The notes beneath the pieces are model-generated. The model was not told the origin of the DNA, ran no database searches, and worked only from the letters and a program-made list of their open reading frames with translations. Both the position numbers and the translations under genes were made by a program. A stretch of 64,000 nucleotides of DNA from assembly GCA_026413225.1 (NCBI GenBank), contig CM048557.1:62001-126000 (forward strand), read 5' to 3'. This document shows, piece by piece, positions 1 through 11,900 of the stretch (its first letter is position 1; every line of letters starts with the position of its first letter). The DNA is from Otis tarda (lineage: Eukaryota; Chordata; Aves; Otidiformes; Otididae).

Positions 1-189
1 AGGTGCGCTGCCAATGGCCGCTGAGGAGCAGCAAGAACTTGAGTGGCTGGCAGTTTTGGTGTGGGAGCAATCGTCCGACGTTCTTGATTTTTAGGGGTTT
101 TTTTTCATGGGTCGCCCACGTGCATCTGGTGGTAAAAGTCGAAGCCCTGTTTGTCAGGGAAAGCCCGGAGCCCCAAGGTCTGTGCTGCT

Positions 190-3100
190 GTAGGTGCGCT
201 GCAAATGGCCGCTGAGGAGCAGCAAGAGCTTGAGTGGCTGGCACATTTGGTGTGGGAGCAATCGTCCGACGTTCTTGATTTTTCGATGTCTTTTTTCAGT
301 GGGAGCCCACGTGCAGCTGGTGGTAAACGTCGAAGCCCTGTTCGTCATAGAAAGCCCGGAGCCCCAGTGTCTGTTCTGCTGCAGTTGCGCTGCCAATGGC
401 CGCTGAGGAGCAGCAAGAGCTTGAGTGGCTGGCACATTTGGTGTGGGAGTAATGGTCCGACGTTCTTGACTTTTCGTTGTCTATTTTCAGTGGGCGCCCA
501 GGTGCAGCTGGTCGTAAACGTCGAAGCCCTGTTTGTCAGAGAAAGCCCGAAGCCCCAATGTCTGTGCTGTTGTAGGTGCACTACCAATGGCCGCTGAGGA
601 GCAGCAAGAGCTTGAGTGGTTGGCACTTTTGGTGTGGGAGCAATGGTCCGACGTTCTTGATTTTTCGGGGTTTTTTTTCAGTGGGCGCCCAGGTGCAGCT
701 GGTGGTAAACGTTGAAGCCCTGTTCGTCATGGAAAGCCCGGAGCCCTAATATCTGTGCTGCTGTAGGTGCGCTGCCAATGGCCGCTGAGGAGCAGCAAGA
801 GTTTGACTGGCTGGCACATTTGATGTGGGAGCAATGGTCAGACGTTCATGATTTTTCGGGGTTTTTTTTTAAGTGGTCGCCCTTGTGCAGCTGGTGGTAA
901 ACTTCGAAGACCTGTTCATCAGGGAAAACCTGGAGCCCCAGTGTCTGTGCTGCTGTAGATGCGCTGCCAATAGCCACTGAGGAGCAGCAAGAGCTTGAGT
1001 GGCTTGCACTTTTGGTGTGGGAGCAATGGTCCGACGTTCGTGATCTTTTGGGGGTTTTTCTCAGGGGGCGCCCACGTGCACCTGGTGGTAAACGTCGAAC
1101 CCCTGTTCGACAGGGAAAGCCCGGAGCCCCCATGTCTGTGCTGCTGTAGGTGCGCTACCAATGGCCGCTGAGGAGCAGCAAGAGCTTGAGTGGCTGGCAC
1201 TTTTGGTGTGGGAGCAATGGTCCGACGTTCTTGATTTTTCGGGGTTTTTTTTCATGTGTCACCCAGGTGCAGCTGGTGGTAAACGTCGAAGCCCTGTTCG
1301 TCAGGGAAAGCCCGGAGCCCCAGTGTCTGTGCTGCTGTAGGTGCGCTGCCAATGGCCACTGAGGAGCAGCAAGAGCTTGAGTGGCAGGCACTTTTGGTGT
1401 GGGAGCAATGGTCCGACGTTTTTGATTTTCCAGGGTTTTTTTTCAGGGAGGGCCCAGGTGCAGCTGGTGGTAAACGTCGAAGCCCTGTTCGTCAGGGAAA
1501 GCCCGGAGCGCCAATGTCTGTGGTGCTGTAGGTGCGCTGCCAATGGCCGCTGAGGAGCAGCAAGAGCTTGAGTGTCTGGCACTTTTGGTGTGGGAGCAAT
1601 GGTCCGACGCTTTTGATTTTTTCCGGGTTTTTTTTCATGGGTCGCCCACGTGCAGCTGGTGGTAAACGTCGAAGCCCTGTTCGTCAGGGAAAGCCCGGAG
1701 CCCCCATGTCTGTGCTGCTGTAGGTGCGCTGCCAATGGCCGCTGAGGAGCAGCAAGAGCTTGAGTGGCTGGCACTTTTGGTGTGGGAGCAATCGTCCGAC
1801 GTTCTTGATTTTTCGGGGTTTTTTTTCATGGGTCACCCACGTGCATCTGGTGGTAAAAGTCGAAGCCCTGTTCATCAGGGAAAGCCCGGAGCCCCAATAT
1901 CTGTGCTGCTGTAGGTGCGCTGCCAATGGCCGCTGAGGAGCAGCAAGAGCTTGAGTGGCTGGCACATTTGGTGTGGGAGTAATGGTCCGACGTTCTTGAC
2001 TTTTCGTTGTCTATTTTCAGTGGGCGCCCAGGTGCAGCTGGTGGTAAACGTCGAAGCCCTGTTTGTCAGGCAAACCCCGAAGCCCCAATGTCTGTGCTGT
2101 TGTAGGTGCACTACCAATGGCCGCTGAGGAGCAGCAAGAGCTTGAGTGGTTGGCACTTTTGGTGTGGGAGCAATGGTGCGACGTTCTTGATTTTTCGGGG
2201 TTTTTTTTCAGGGGGCGCCCAGGTGCAGCTGGTGGTAAACGTCGAAGCCCTGTTCATCATGGAAAGCCCGGAGCCCTAATATCTGTGCTGCTGTAGGTGC
2301 GCTGCCAATGGCCGCTGAGGAGCAGCAAGAGCTTGAGTGGCTGGCACATTTGGTGTGGGAGCAATGGTCCGACGTTCTTGATTTTTCGATGTCTTTTTTC
2401 AGTGGGAGCCCACGTGCAGCTGGTGGTAAAAGTCGAAGCCCTGTTCGTCATAGAAAGCCCGGAGCCCCAGTGTCTGTGCTGCTGCAGTTGCGCTGCCAAT
2501 GGCCGCTGAGGAGCAGCAAGAGCTTGAGTGGCTGGCACATTTGGTGTGCGAGTAATGGTCCGACGTTCTTGACTTTTCGTTGTCTATTTTCAGTGGGCGC
2601 CCAGGTGCAGCTGGTCGTAAACGTCGAAGCCCTGTTTGTCAGGGAAAGCCCGAAGCCCCAATGTCTGTGCTGTTGTAGGTGCACTACCAATGGCCGCTGA
2701 GGAGCAGCAAGAGCTTGAGTGGTTGGCACTTTTGGTGTGGGAGCAATGGTCCGACGTTCTTGATTTTTCGGGGTTTTTTTTAGTGGGCGCCCAGGTGCAG
2801 CTGGTGGTAAACGTCGAAGCCCTGTTCGTCATGGAAAGCCCGGAGCCCTAATATCTGTGCTGCTGTAAGTGCGCTGCCAATGGCCGCTGAGGAGCAGCAA
2901 GAGTTTGACTGGCTGGCACATTTGATGTGGGAGCAATGGTCAGACGTTCTTGATTTTTCGGGGTTTTTTTTTAAGTGGTCGCCCTTGTGCAGCTGGTGGT
3001 AAACTTCGAAGACCTGTTCATCAGGGAAAACCTGGAGCCCCAATGTCTGTGCTGCTGTAGATGCGCTGCCAATAGCCACTGAGGAGCAGCAAGAGCTTGA

Positions 3101-4390
3101 GTGGCTTGTACTTTTGGTGTGGGAGCAATGGTCCGACGTTCGTGATTTTTTGGGGGTTTTTCTCAGGGGGCGCCCACGTGCACCTGGTGGTAAACGTCGA
3201 ACCCCTGTTCGAGAGGGAAAGCCCGGAGCCCCCATGTCTGTGCTGCTGTAGGTGCGCTAGCAATGACCGCTGAGGAGCAACAAGAGCTTGAGTGGCTGGC
3301 ACTTTTTGTGTGCGAGCAATGGTCCGACGTTCTTGATTTTTCGGGTTTTTTTTTCATGTGTCACCCAGGTGCAGCTGGTGGTAAACGTCGAAGCCCTGTT
3401 CGTCAGGGAAAGCCCAGAGACCCCATGTCTGTGCTGCTGTAGGTGCGCTGCCAATGGCCGCTGAGGAGCAGCAAGAGCTTGAGTGGCAGGCACTTTTGGT
3501 GTGGGAGCAATGGTCCGACGTTCTTCATTTTTCGGGGTTTTTTTTCATGGGTCGCCCACGTGTATCTGGTGGTAAACGTTGAAGCCCTGTTCGACAGGGA
3601 AAGCCCGGAGCCCCAGTGTCTGTGCTGCTGTAGGTGCGCTGCCAATGGCCACTGAGGAGCAGCAAGAGCTTGAGTGGCAGGCACTTTTGGTGTGGGAGCA
3701 ATGGTCCGAGGTTTTTGATTTTCCAGGGTTTTTTTTCAGGGAGGGCCCAGGTGCAGCTGGTGGTAAACGTCGAAGCCCTGTTCGTCAGAGAAAGCCCGGA
3801 ACCCCAATGTCTGTGCTGCTGTAGGTGCGCTGCCAATGGCCGCTGAGGAGCAGCAAGAGCTTGAGTGGCTGGCACTTTTGGTGTGGGAGCAATGGTCCGA
3901 CGCTTTTGATTTTTTCCGGGTTTTTTTTCATGGGTCGCCCACGTGCAGCTGGTGGTAAACGTCGAAGCCCTGTTCGTCAGGGAAAGCCCGGAGCCCCCAT
4001 GTCTGTGCTGCTGTAGGTGCGCTGCCAATGGCCGATGAGGAGCAGCAAGAGCTTGAGTGGCTGGCAGTTTTGGTGTGGGAGCAATCGTCCGACGTTCTTG
4101 ATTTTTCGGGGTTTTTTTTCATGGGTCGCCCACGTGCATCTGGTGGTAAAAGTCGAAGCCCTGTTGGTCAGGGAAAGCCCGGAGCCCCAAAGTCTGTGCT
4201 GCTGTAGGTGCGCTACCAATGACCGCTGAGGAGCAGCAAGAGCTTGAGTGGCTGGCACTTTTGGTGTGGAGCAATGGTCCGACGTTCTTGATTTTTCGGG
4301 GTTTTTTTTCAGTGGGCGCCCAGGTGCAGCTGGTGGTAAACGTCGAAGCCCTGTTCATCATGGAAAGCCCGGAGCCCTAATATCTGTGCT
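190..4390 (+). repeat. Higher-order repeat in array 1, ~2.1-2.3 kb (11-12 monomers), two copies
   Basis: Diagnostic monomer variants recur in the same order at a fixed offset. The GATGTCTTTTTTCAGTGGGA type is at ~285 and ~2,388. The GTTGTCTATTTTCAGTGG type is at ~475 and ~2,578. The AAGTGGTCGCCCTTG type is at ~871 and ~2,973. The offset is 2,102-2,103 bp in the first half. It becomes 2,293 bp after ~3,440, where copy two has gained one monomer. A third copy begins at ~4,390 but is lost by ~4,600. Confidence 0.8.
1149..1339 (+). repeat. Representative array-1 monomer (191 bp)
   Basis: A typical unit for orientation. The GAGGAGCAGC core is at 1,170-1,179, the GTTCTTGATTTTTCGGGG block at 1,227-1,244, the poly-T tract at 1,245-1,252, CAGGTG at 1,264-1,269, CAGCTG at 1,269-1,274, GTAAAC at 1,279-1,284, and the dyad CCCTG/CAGGG at 1,292-1,296 and 1,302-1,306. 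The next unit begins at 1,340. Confidence 0.9.
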
Positions 4391-7300
4391 GCTGTAGGTG
4401 CGCTGCCAATGGCCGCTGAGGAGCAGCAAGAGCTTGAGTGGCTGGCACATTTGGTGTGGGAGCAATCGTCCGACGTTCTTGATTTTTCGATGTCTTTTTT
4501 CAGTGGGAGCCCACGTGCAGCTGGTGGTAAACGTCGAAGCCCTGTTCGTCAGTGAAAGCCCGGAGCCCCTATGTCTGTGCTGCTGTAGTTGGCTGCCAAT
4601 AGCCACTGACAAGCAGCAACAGCTTGAGTGGCTGGCACTTTTGGTGTGGGAGCAATGGTCTGACGTTCGTGATTTCTCGGGGTTTTTTTCAGGGGGCGCC
4701 CAGGAGCAGCTGGTGGTAAACGTCGAAGCCCTGTTCGTCAGGAGAAGCCCGGAGCCCCAATGTCTGTTCTGCTGTAATTGCGCTGCCATTAGCCACTGTT
4801 GAGCAGCAAGAGCTTGATTGGCTGGCACTTTTGGTGTGGGAGCAATGGTCAGACGTTCGTGATTTTTCGGGGTTTGTTTCAGGTGGCGCCCACTTGTCGC
4901 TGGTGGTAAATGTCGAAGCACTGTTCGTCAGAGAAAGCCCTGAACCCCAATGTCTGTGCTGGTGTAGATGCGCTACCAATGGCCGCTGAGGAGCAGCAAG
5001 AGCTTGAGTGGCTGGCACTTTTGGTGTGGGACCAATGGTCCGACGTTGATATTTTTCGGTTTTTATTTTCAATGGGCGCCCAGGTGCAGCTGGTGGAAAA
5101 CGTCGAAGGCTTCTTCGTCAGAGAAAGCCCGGAGCCCCAATGTCTGTGCTGCTGTAGATGTGCTGCGATGGGCCACTGAGGAGCAGCAAGAGCGTGAGTA
5201 GCTGGCAATTTTGGTGCGGGAGCAATGGTCCGACGTTCGTTATATTTCGGGGTTTTTTTTCAGGGAGCGCCCAGGTGCAGCTGCTGATAAACGTCTAAAC
5301 CCTGCTCGTCAGGGAAACCCAGAGCCCCAATATCTGCGGTGCTGTAGTTGAACTACCAATGGCCAGTGAAGAGCAGTAAGAGCTTGAGTGGCTGGCATTT
5401 TTGGTGTGGGAGCAATGTCCGACTTTCGAGATTTTTTAAGGTTTTTTTCAGTTGGAGCCCAGGTGCAGCTGGTGGTAAACGTCGAAGCCCTGAGCGTCAG
5501 GGAAAGCCCGGAGCCCCAATCTCTGTGCTGCTGTAGGTGTACTGGCAATGGCCGCTGAGGAGCAGCAAGAGCTTGAGTGGCTGGCACTTTTGGTGTGGGA
5601 CCAATAGTCCGACGTTGATATTTTTCGGTTTTTATTTTCAATGGGCGCCAATGTGCAGCTGGTGGAAAACGTCGAAGGCTTCTTCGTCAGAGAAAGCCCG
5701 GAGCCCCAATGTCTGTGCTGCTGTAGATGTGCTGCGATGGGCCACTGAGGAGCAGCAAGAGCGTGTGTAGCTGGCAATTTTGGTGTGGGAGCAATGGTCC
5801 GACCTTCGTGATTTTTCGGGGTTTTTATTAAGTGGGCGCCCAGCTGCAGCTGGTGGTAAATGTCGAAACCCTGTTCGTCAGGGAAAGCCCAGAGCCCCAA
5901 TGTCTTTGTTGCTGTACGTGAACTGCCAAAGGCCACTGAGCAGCAGCAGCAGCTTGAGTGGTTGGCACTTTTGGTGTGGGAGCAATGGTTCGACGTTAAT
6001 GATTTTGCAGGGTTGTTTTTCAGTGGGCGCCCAGGTGCAGCTGGTGGTAAACGTCGAAGCCCTGTTCGTCAGAGGAAGCCCGGAGCCCCAATGTCTGTGC
6101 TGCTGTAGGTGCGCTGCCAATGGCCGCTGAGGAACAGCAAGAGCTTGAGTAGCTGGCACTTTTGGTGTGGGAGCAATGGTCGAACGTTAGTGATTTTCCG
6201 GTTTTATCTTCAATGGGCGCCCAGGTGCAGCTGGTGGTAAACGTCGAAGCCCTGTTCGTCAGGGAAAGCCCAGAGCCCGAATGTCTGTGCTGCTGTAGAT
6301 GCGCTGCGAATGGTCAGTGAGGAGCAGCAAGAGCTTGAGTGGCTGGCACTTTTGGTGTAGGAGCAATGGTCCGACGTTCGAGATTTTTAGGGGTTTTTTC
6401 AGTTCGCGCCCAGGTGCAGCTGGTGGTAAACGTCAAAGGCCTGTCCATCAGGGAAAGCCCGGAGCCCCGGTGTCTGTGCTGCTGTAGGTGCGCTGCCAAT
6501 GGCTGCTGAGGAGCAGCAAGAGCTTGAGTGGCTGGCACTTTTGGTGTGGGAGCAATGGTCCGACGTTCGTAATTTTTTGGGGTTTTTTTTCATGGGTCGC
6601 CCACGTGCAGCTGGTGGTAAACGTCGAAGCCCTGTTCTTCAGTGAAAGCGGGGAGCACCAATGTCTGTGCTGCTGTAGGTGCGCTGCCAATGGCCGCTGA
6701 GGAGCAGCAAGAGCTTGAGTGGCTGGCACTTTTGGTGTGGGAGCAATGGTCCGACGTTCAAAATTTTTCGGGGTTTTTTTCAGTGGGCGACAAGGTTCAG
6801 TTGGTGGTAAACGTCGAAACCCTGTTCGTCAGGGAAAGCCTGGAGCCCCAATATCTGCGGTGCTGTAGTTGGACTGCCAATGGCCGCTGAGGAGCAGCAA
6901 GAGCTTGAGTGGATGGCACTTTTGGTGTGGGAGCAATGGTCCGACGTTCTTATTTTTCGGTTTTTATTTTCAATGGGCGCCAAGGTGCAGCCGGTGGTAA
7001 ACGTCGAAGGCCTCTTCGTCAGAGAAAGCCCGGAACCCCAATGTCTGTGCTACTGTAGATGTTCTGCGACTGGCCGCTGAGGAGCAGCAAGAGCTTGAGT
7101 GGCTGGCACTTTTGGTGTGGGAGCAATGGTCCGACCTTCGTGATTTTTCGGGGTTTTTATTCAGTGGGCGCCCAGGTGCAGCTGGTGGTAAACGTTGAAG
7201 CCCTGTTTATCAGGAAAGCCCGGAGCCCCAATGTCTTTGTTGCTGTAGGTGCACTGCCCATGGCCACTGAGGAGCAGCAGAAGCTTAAGGGGCTAGCACT

Positions 7301-7999
7301 TTTGGTGTGGGAGCAATGGTCCAACGTTCGTGATTTTCCGGGTTTTACCTTCAATGGGCGCCCAGGTGCAGGTGGTGGTAAACGTCGAAGCCCTATTCAT
7401 CAGGGAAAGTTCTGAGCTCCAATATCTGTGCTACTATAGGTGCGCTGCCAATGGCCGCTGAGGAGCAGCAAGAGCTTGAGTGGTTGGCACTTTTGATGTG
7501 GGAGCAATGGTGCGACGTTCGTGATTTTTCGGGTTTCTTTTTCAGGGGTGTCCCAGGTGCAGCTGGTGGTAAACGTCGAAGCCCTGTTCGTCAGGGAAAG
7601 CCCGGAGCCGCAAAGTCTGTGCTGCTGTAGGTGCGCTGCCAATGACCGCTGAGGAGCAGCAAGAGCTTGAGTGGCTGGCACTTTTGGTGTGGGAGCAATG
7701 CTCCGACGTTCGTGATTTTTCGGGGTTTTTTTTCAGGGGGCGCCCAGTTGCAGCTGGTTTGAAACGTCGAAGCCCTGTTCGTCATAGAAAGCCCAGAGCC
7801 CCAATGTCTGTGGTGCTGTAGGTGCGCTGCCAATGGCCGATGAGGAGCAGCAAGAGCTTGATTGGCTGGCACTTTTGGTGTGGGAGCAATGGTCTGACTT
7901 TCGTGATTTTTTTGGTATTTTTTTCAGTTGGAGCCCGGGCGCAGCTGGTAGTAAACGTCGAAGCCCTATTCATCAGGGAAAGCCCGGAGCCCCAATGTC

Positions 8000-8380
8000 T
8001 GTGCTGCTGTAGGTGCGCTGCCAATGGCCACTGAGGAGCAACAAGAGCTTGAGTGGCTGGCACTTTTGGTGTGGGAGCTATTCTCCGACGTTCGTGATTT
8101 TTAGGTGTTTTTTTTGAGGGGTCTCCCAGATGCAGCTGGTGGTAAACGTCGAAGCCCTGTTCGTCAGGGAAAGCCCGGAGCCCCAATGTCTCTACTGCTG
8201 TAGGTGCGCTGCCAATGGCCACTGAGGAGCAACAAGAGCTTGAGTGGCTGGCACTTTTGGTGTGGGAGCTATTCTCCGACGTTCGTGATTTTTAGGTGTT
8301 TTTTTTGAGGGGTCTCCCAGATGCAGCTGGTGGTAAACGTCGAAGCCCTGTTCGTCAGGGAAAGCCCGGAGCCCCATTGT
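8000..8380 (+). repeat. Recent single-monomer tandem duplication
   Basis: Two adjacent monomers share private variants (GAGCAACAAGAG, GAGCTATTCTCCGACG, TTTTTTTTGAGGGGTCTCCC) and appear identical over about 160 bp at a 191-bp offset, unlike neighbouring monomers. Confidence 0.85.
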
Positions 8381-8924
8381 CTGTGTTGCTGTATATGAGC
8401 TGCCAAAGGCCGCTGAGGAGCAGCAAGAGCTTGAGTGGCTGGCACTTTTTGTGTGGGAGCAATCGTCCGACGTTCGTGATTTTTCGGTGTTTTTTTTCAG
8501 TGTGCGCCCAGGTGCAGCTGGTGGTAAACTTCGAAGCCCTGTTCGTCAGGGAAAGCCTGGAGCCCCAATATCTGCGGTGCTGTAGTTGGACTGCCAATGG
8601 CCACTGAGGAGCAGCAAGAGCTTGAGTGTCTGGCACATTTGGTGTGGGAGCAATGGTCCGACGTTCGAGATTTTTCGGGGTTTTTTCAGTGGGCGCCGAG
8701 GTGCAGCTGGTGGTAAACGTCGAAGCCCTGTTCTTCAGGGAAAGCCCGGAGCCGCAGTGTCTTTGTTGCTGTAGGTGCGCTGCCAATGGCCGCTGAGGAG
8801 CAGAAAGAGCTTGAGTGGCTGGCACTTTTGGTGTGGGAGCAATGGTCCGACGTGGTTATTTTTCGGTTTTTATTTTCAATGGGCGCCAAGGTGCAGCCGG
8901 TGGTAAACGTCGAAGGCCTCTTCG

Positions 8925-11900
8925 TCAGAGAAAGCCCGGAACCTCAATGTCTGTGCTGCTGTCGATGTGCTGCGACTGGCCGCTGAGGAGCAGCAAGAGC
9001 TTGAGTGGCTGGCACTCTTGGTGTGGGAGCAATGGTCCGACATTCGTGATTTTTCGGGGTTTTTTTTCAGGGAGCGCCCAGGTGCAGCTGGTGGTAAACG
9101 TCGAAGCCCTGTTCGTCAGGGAAAGCCCGGAGCCCCAATGTCTGTGCTGCTGTACGTGCGCTGCCAACGGCAACTGAGGATCAGCAAGAGCTTGAGTGGC
9201 TGGCACTTTTGGTGTGGGAGTAATCGTCCGACGTTCGTGATTTTTCGGTGTTTTTTTTCAGGGGGCTCCCTGGTGCTGCTGGTGGTAAACGTCGAAGCCC
9301 TGTTCGTCAGGGAAAGCCCGGAACCCCTTGTCTGTGTTTCTGTATATGCGCTGCCAAAGACCACTGAGTATCAGCAAGAGCTTGAGTGGCTGGCACTTTT
9401 GGTGTGGGAGCAATGGTCCGACGTTCGAGATTTTTAGGTGGGTTTTTTGAGGGGGCGCCCAGGTGCAGCTGGTGGTAATCTTCGAAGCCCTGTTCGTCAC
9501 GGAAAGGCCGGAGCCCCAATGTCTGTGTTGCTGTATATGCACTGCCAAAGGCCGCTGAGGAGCAGCAAGAGCTTGAGTGGCTGGCACATTTGGTGTGGGA
9601 GCAATGGTCCGACGTTCGTGATTTTTCGGTGTTTTTTTTCAGGGGGCACCCAGGTGCAGCTGGTTTGAAACGTCGAAGCCCTGTTCGTCATAGAAAGCCC
9701 AGAGCCCCAATATCTGTGCTACTGTAGGTGCGCTGCCAATGGCCGATGAGGAGCAGCAAGAGCTTGAGTGGCTGGCACTTTTGGTGTGGGAGCAATCATC
9801 CGACGTTCGTGATATTTCTGGGTTCTTTTTCAGTGGGCGCCCTCGTGCAGCTGGTGGTAAAGGTCGAAACCGTGTTCTTCAGGGAAAGCCCGGAGCGCCA
9901 ATGCCTGTGCTGCTGTAGGTGCGCTGCCAATGGCTGCTGAGGAGCAGCAAGAGCTTGAGTGGCTGGCACTTTTGGTGTGGGACCAATGGTCCGACGTTCG
10001 TGATTTTTCGCGTTTTTTTTTCAGGGGTGTCCCAGGTGCAGCTGGTGGTAAACGTCGAAGCCCTGTTCGTCAGTGAAAACCGGGAGCACCAATGTCTGTG
10101 CTGCTGTAGGTGCGCTGCCAATGTCCGCTGAGGAGCAGCAAGAGCTTGAGTGTCTGGCAGTTTTGGTGTGGGAGCAATGGTGCGACGTTCGTGATTTTTT
10201 GGGGTTTTTTTTCAGGGGGCGCCCACGTGCAGCTGGTGGTAAACTTCCAAGCCCTGTTCGTCAGTGAAAGCCCGGAGCCCCAGTGTCTGTGGTGCTGTAG
10301 GTGCGCTACCAATGGCCGCTGAGGAGCAGCAAGAGCTTGAGTGGCTGGCACTTTTGGTGTGGGAGCAATGGTCCGACGTTCGTGATATTTTGGGGTTTAT
10401 TTTCAGTAAGCGCCCACGTGCAGCTGGTGGTAAACGTCGAAGCCCTGTTCTTCAGTGAAAGCGGGGAGCACCAATGTCTGTGCTGCTTTAGGTGCGCTGC
10501 CAATGGCCGCTGAGGAGCAGCAAGAGCTTGAGTGTCTGGCACTTTTGGTGTGGGAGCAATGGTCCGACGTTCGCGATTTTTCCGGGTTTTTTTTCAGTGG
10601 GCGGCCACGTGCAGCTGGTGGTAATCGTTGAAGCCCTGTTCGTCAGGGAAAGCCCGGAGCCGCAAAGTCTGTGCTGCTGTAGGTGCGCTGCCAATGGCCG
10701 CTGAGGAGCAGCAAGAGCTTGAGTGGCTGGCACTTTTGGTGTGGGATCAATGGTGCGACGTTCGTGATTTTTCGGGGTTTTTTTTAAGGGGGCGCCCAGG
10801 TGCAGCTGGTTTGAAACGTCGAAGCCCTGTTCGTCATAGAAAGCCCAGAGCCCCAATATCTGTGCTACTGTAGGTGCGCTGCCAATGGCCGATGAGGAGC
10901 AGCAAGAGCTTGAGTGGCTGGCACTTTTGGTGTAGGAGCAATGGTCTGACTTTCGTGATTTTTTTGGTATTTTTTTCAGTTGGAGCCCAGGCGCAGCTGG
11001 TAGTAAACGTCGAAGCCCTATTCATCAGGGAAAGCTCTGAGCTCCAATATCTGTGCTACTGTAGGTGCGCTGCCAATGGCCGCTGAGGAGCAGCAAGAGC
11101 TTGAGTGTCTGGCACTTTTGATGTGGGAGCAATGCTGCGACGTTCGTGATTTTTCGGGTTTCTTTTTCAGTGGGCGCCCAGGTGCAGCTGGTGGTAAACG
11201 TCCAAGCCCTGTTCGTCAGGGAAAGCCCGGAGCCCCAATGTCTGTGGTGCTGTAGGTGCGCTGCCAATGGCCGCTGAGGAGCAGCAAGAGCTTGAGTGGC
11301 TGGCACTTTTGGTGTGGGAGCAATGGTCCGACGTTCGTGATTTTTAGGTGTTTTTTTTGAGGGGTCTCCCAGATGCAGCTGGTGGTAAAAGTCGAAGCCC
11401 TGTTCATCAGGGAAAGCCCGGAGCCCCAATGTCTGTACTGCTGTAGGTGCGCTGACAAAGGCCGCTGAGGAGCAGCAAGAGCTTGAGTGGCTGGCACTTT
11501 TGGTGTGGGAGCAATGGTCTGACGTTCGTGATTTTTCCGGTTTTTTTTTCTGTGGGCGCCCAGGTGCAGCTGGTGGTAAACGTCGAAGCCCTGTTCGTCA
11601 GGGAAAGCGCGGAGCCCCAATGTCTGTGCTGCTGTAGGTGCGCTGCCAATGGCCGCTGAGGAGCATCAAGAGCTTGAGTGGCTTGCACTTTTGGTGTGGG
11701 AGCAATCGTCCGACGTTCGTGATTTTTCGGGGTTTTTTTTCAGGGGTGCCCAGGTGAAGCTGGTGGTAAACGTCGAAGCCCTGTTCTTCAGGGAAAGCCC
11801 GGAGCCCTAGTGTCTGTGCTGCTGTAGTTGGACTGCCAATGGCCACTGAGGAGCAGCAAGAGCTTGAGTGGCTGGCACTTTTGGTGTGGGAGCAATGGTC

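Noticed and set aside
1080..1110. Pol III B-box-like GGGGTTCGACG on the minus strand
   Set aside because: It is present in only two monomers (also ~3,200), arises by one substitution, and has no A box or tRNA fold.
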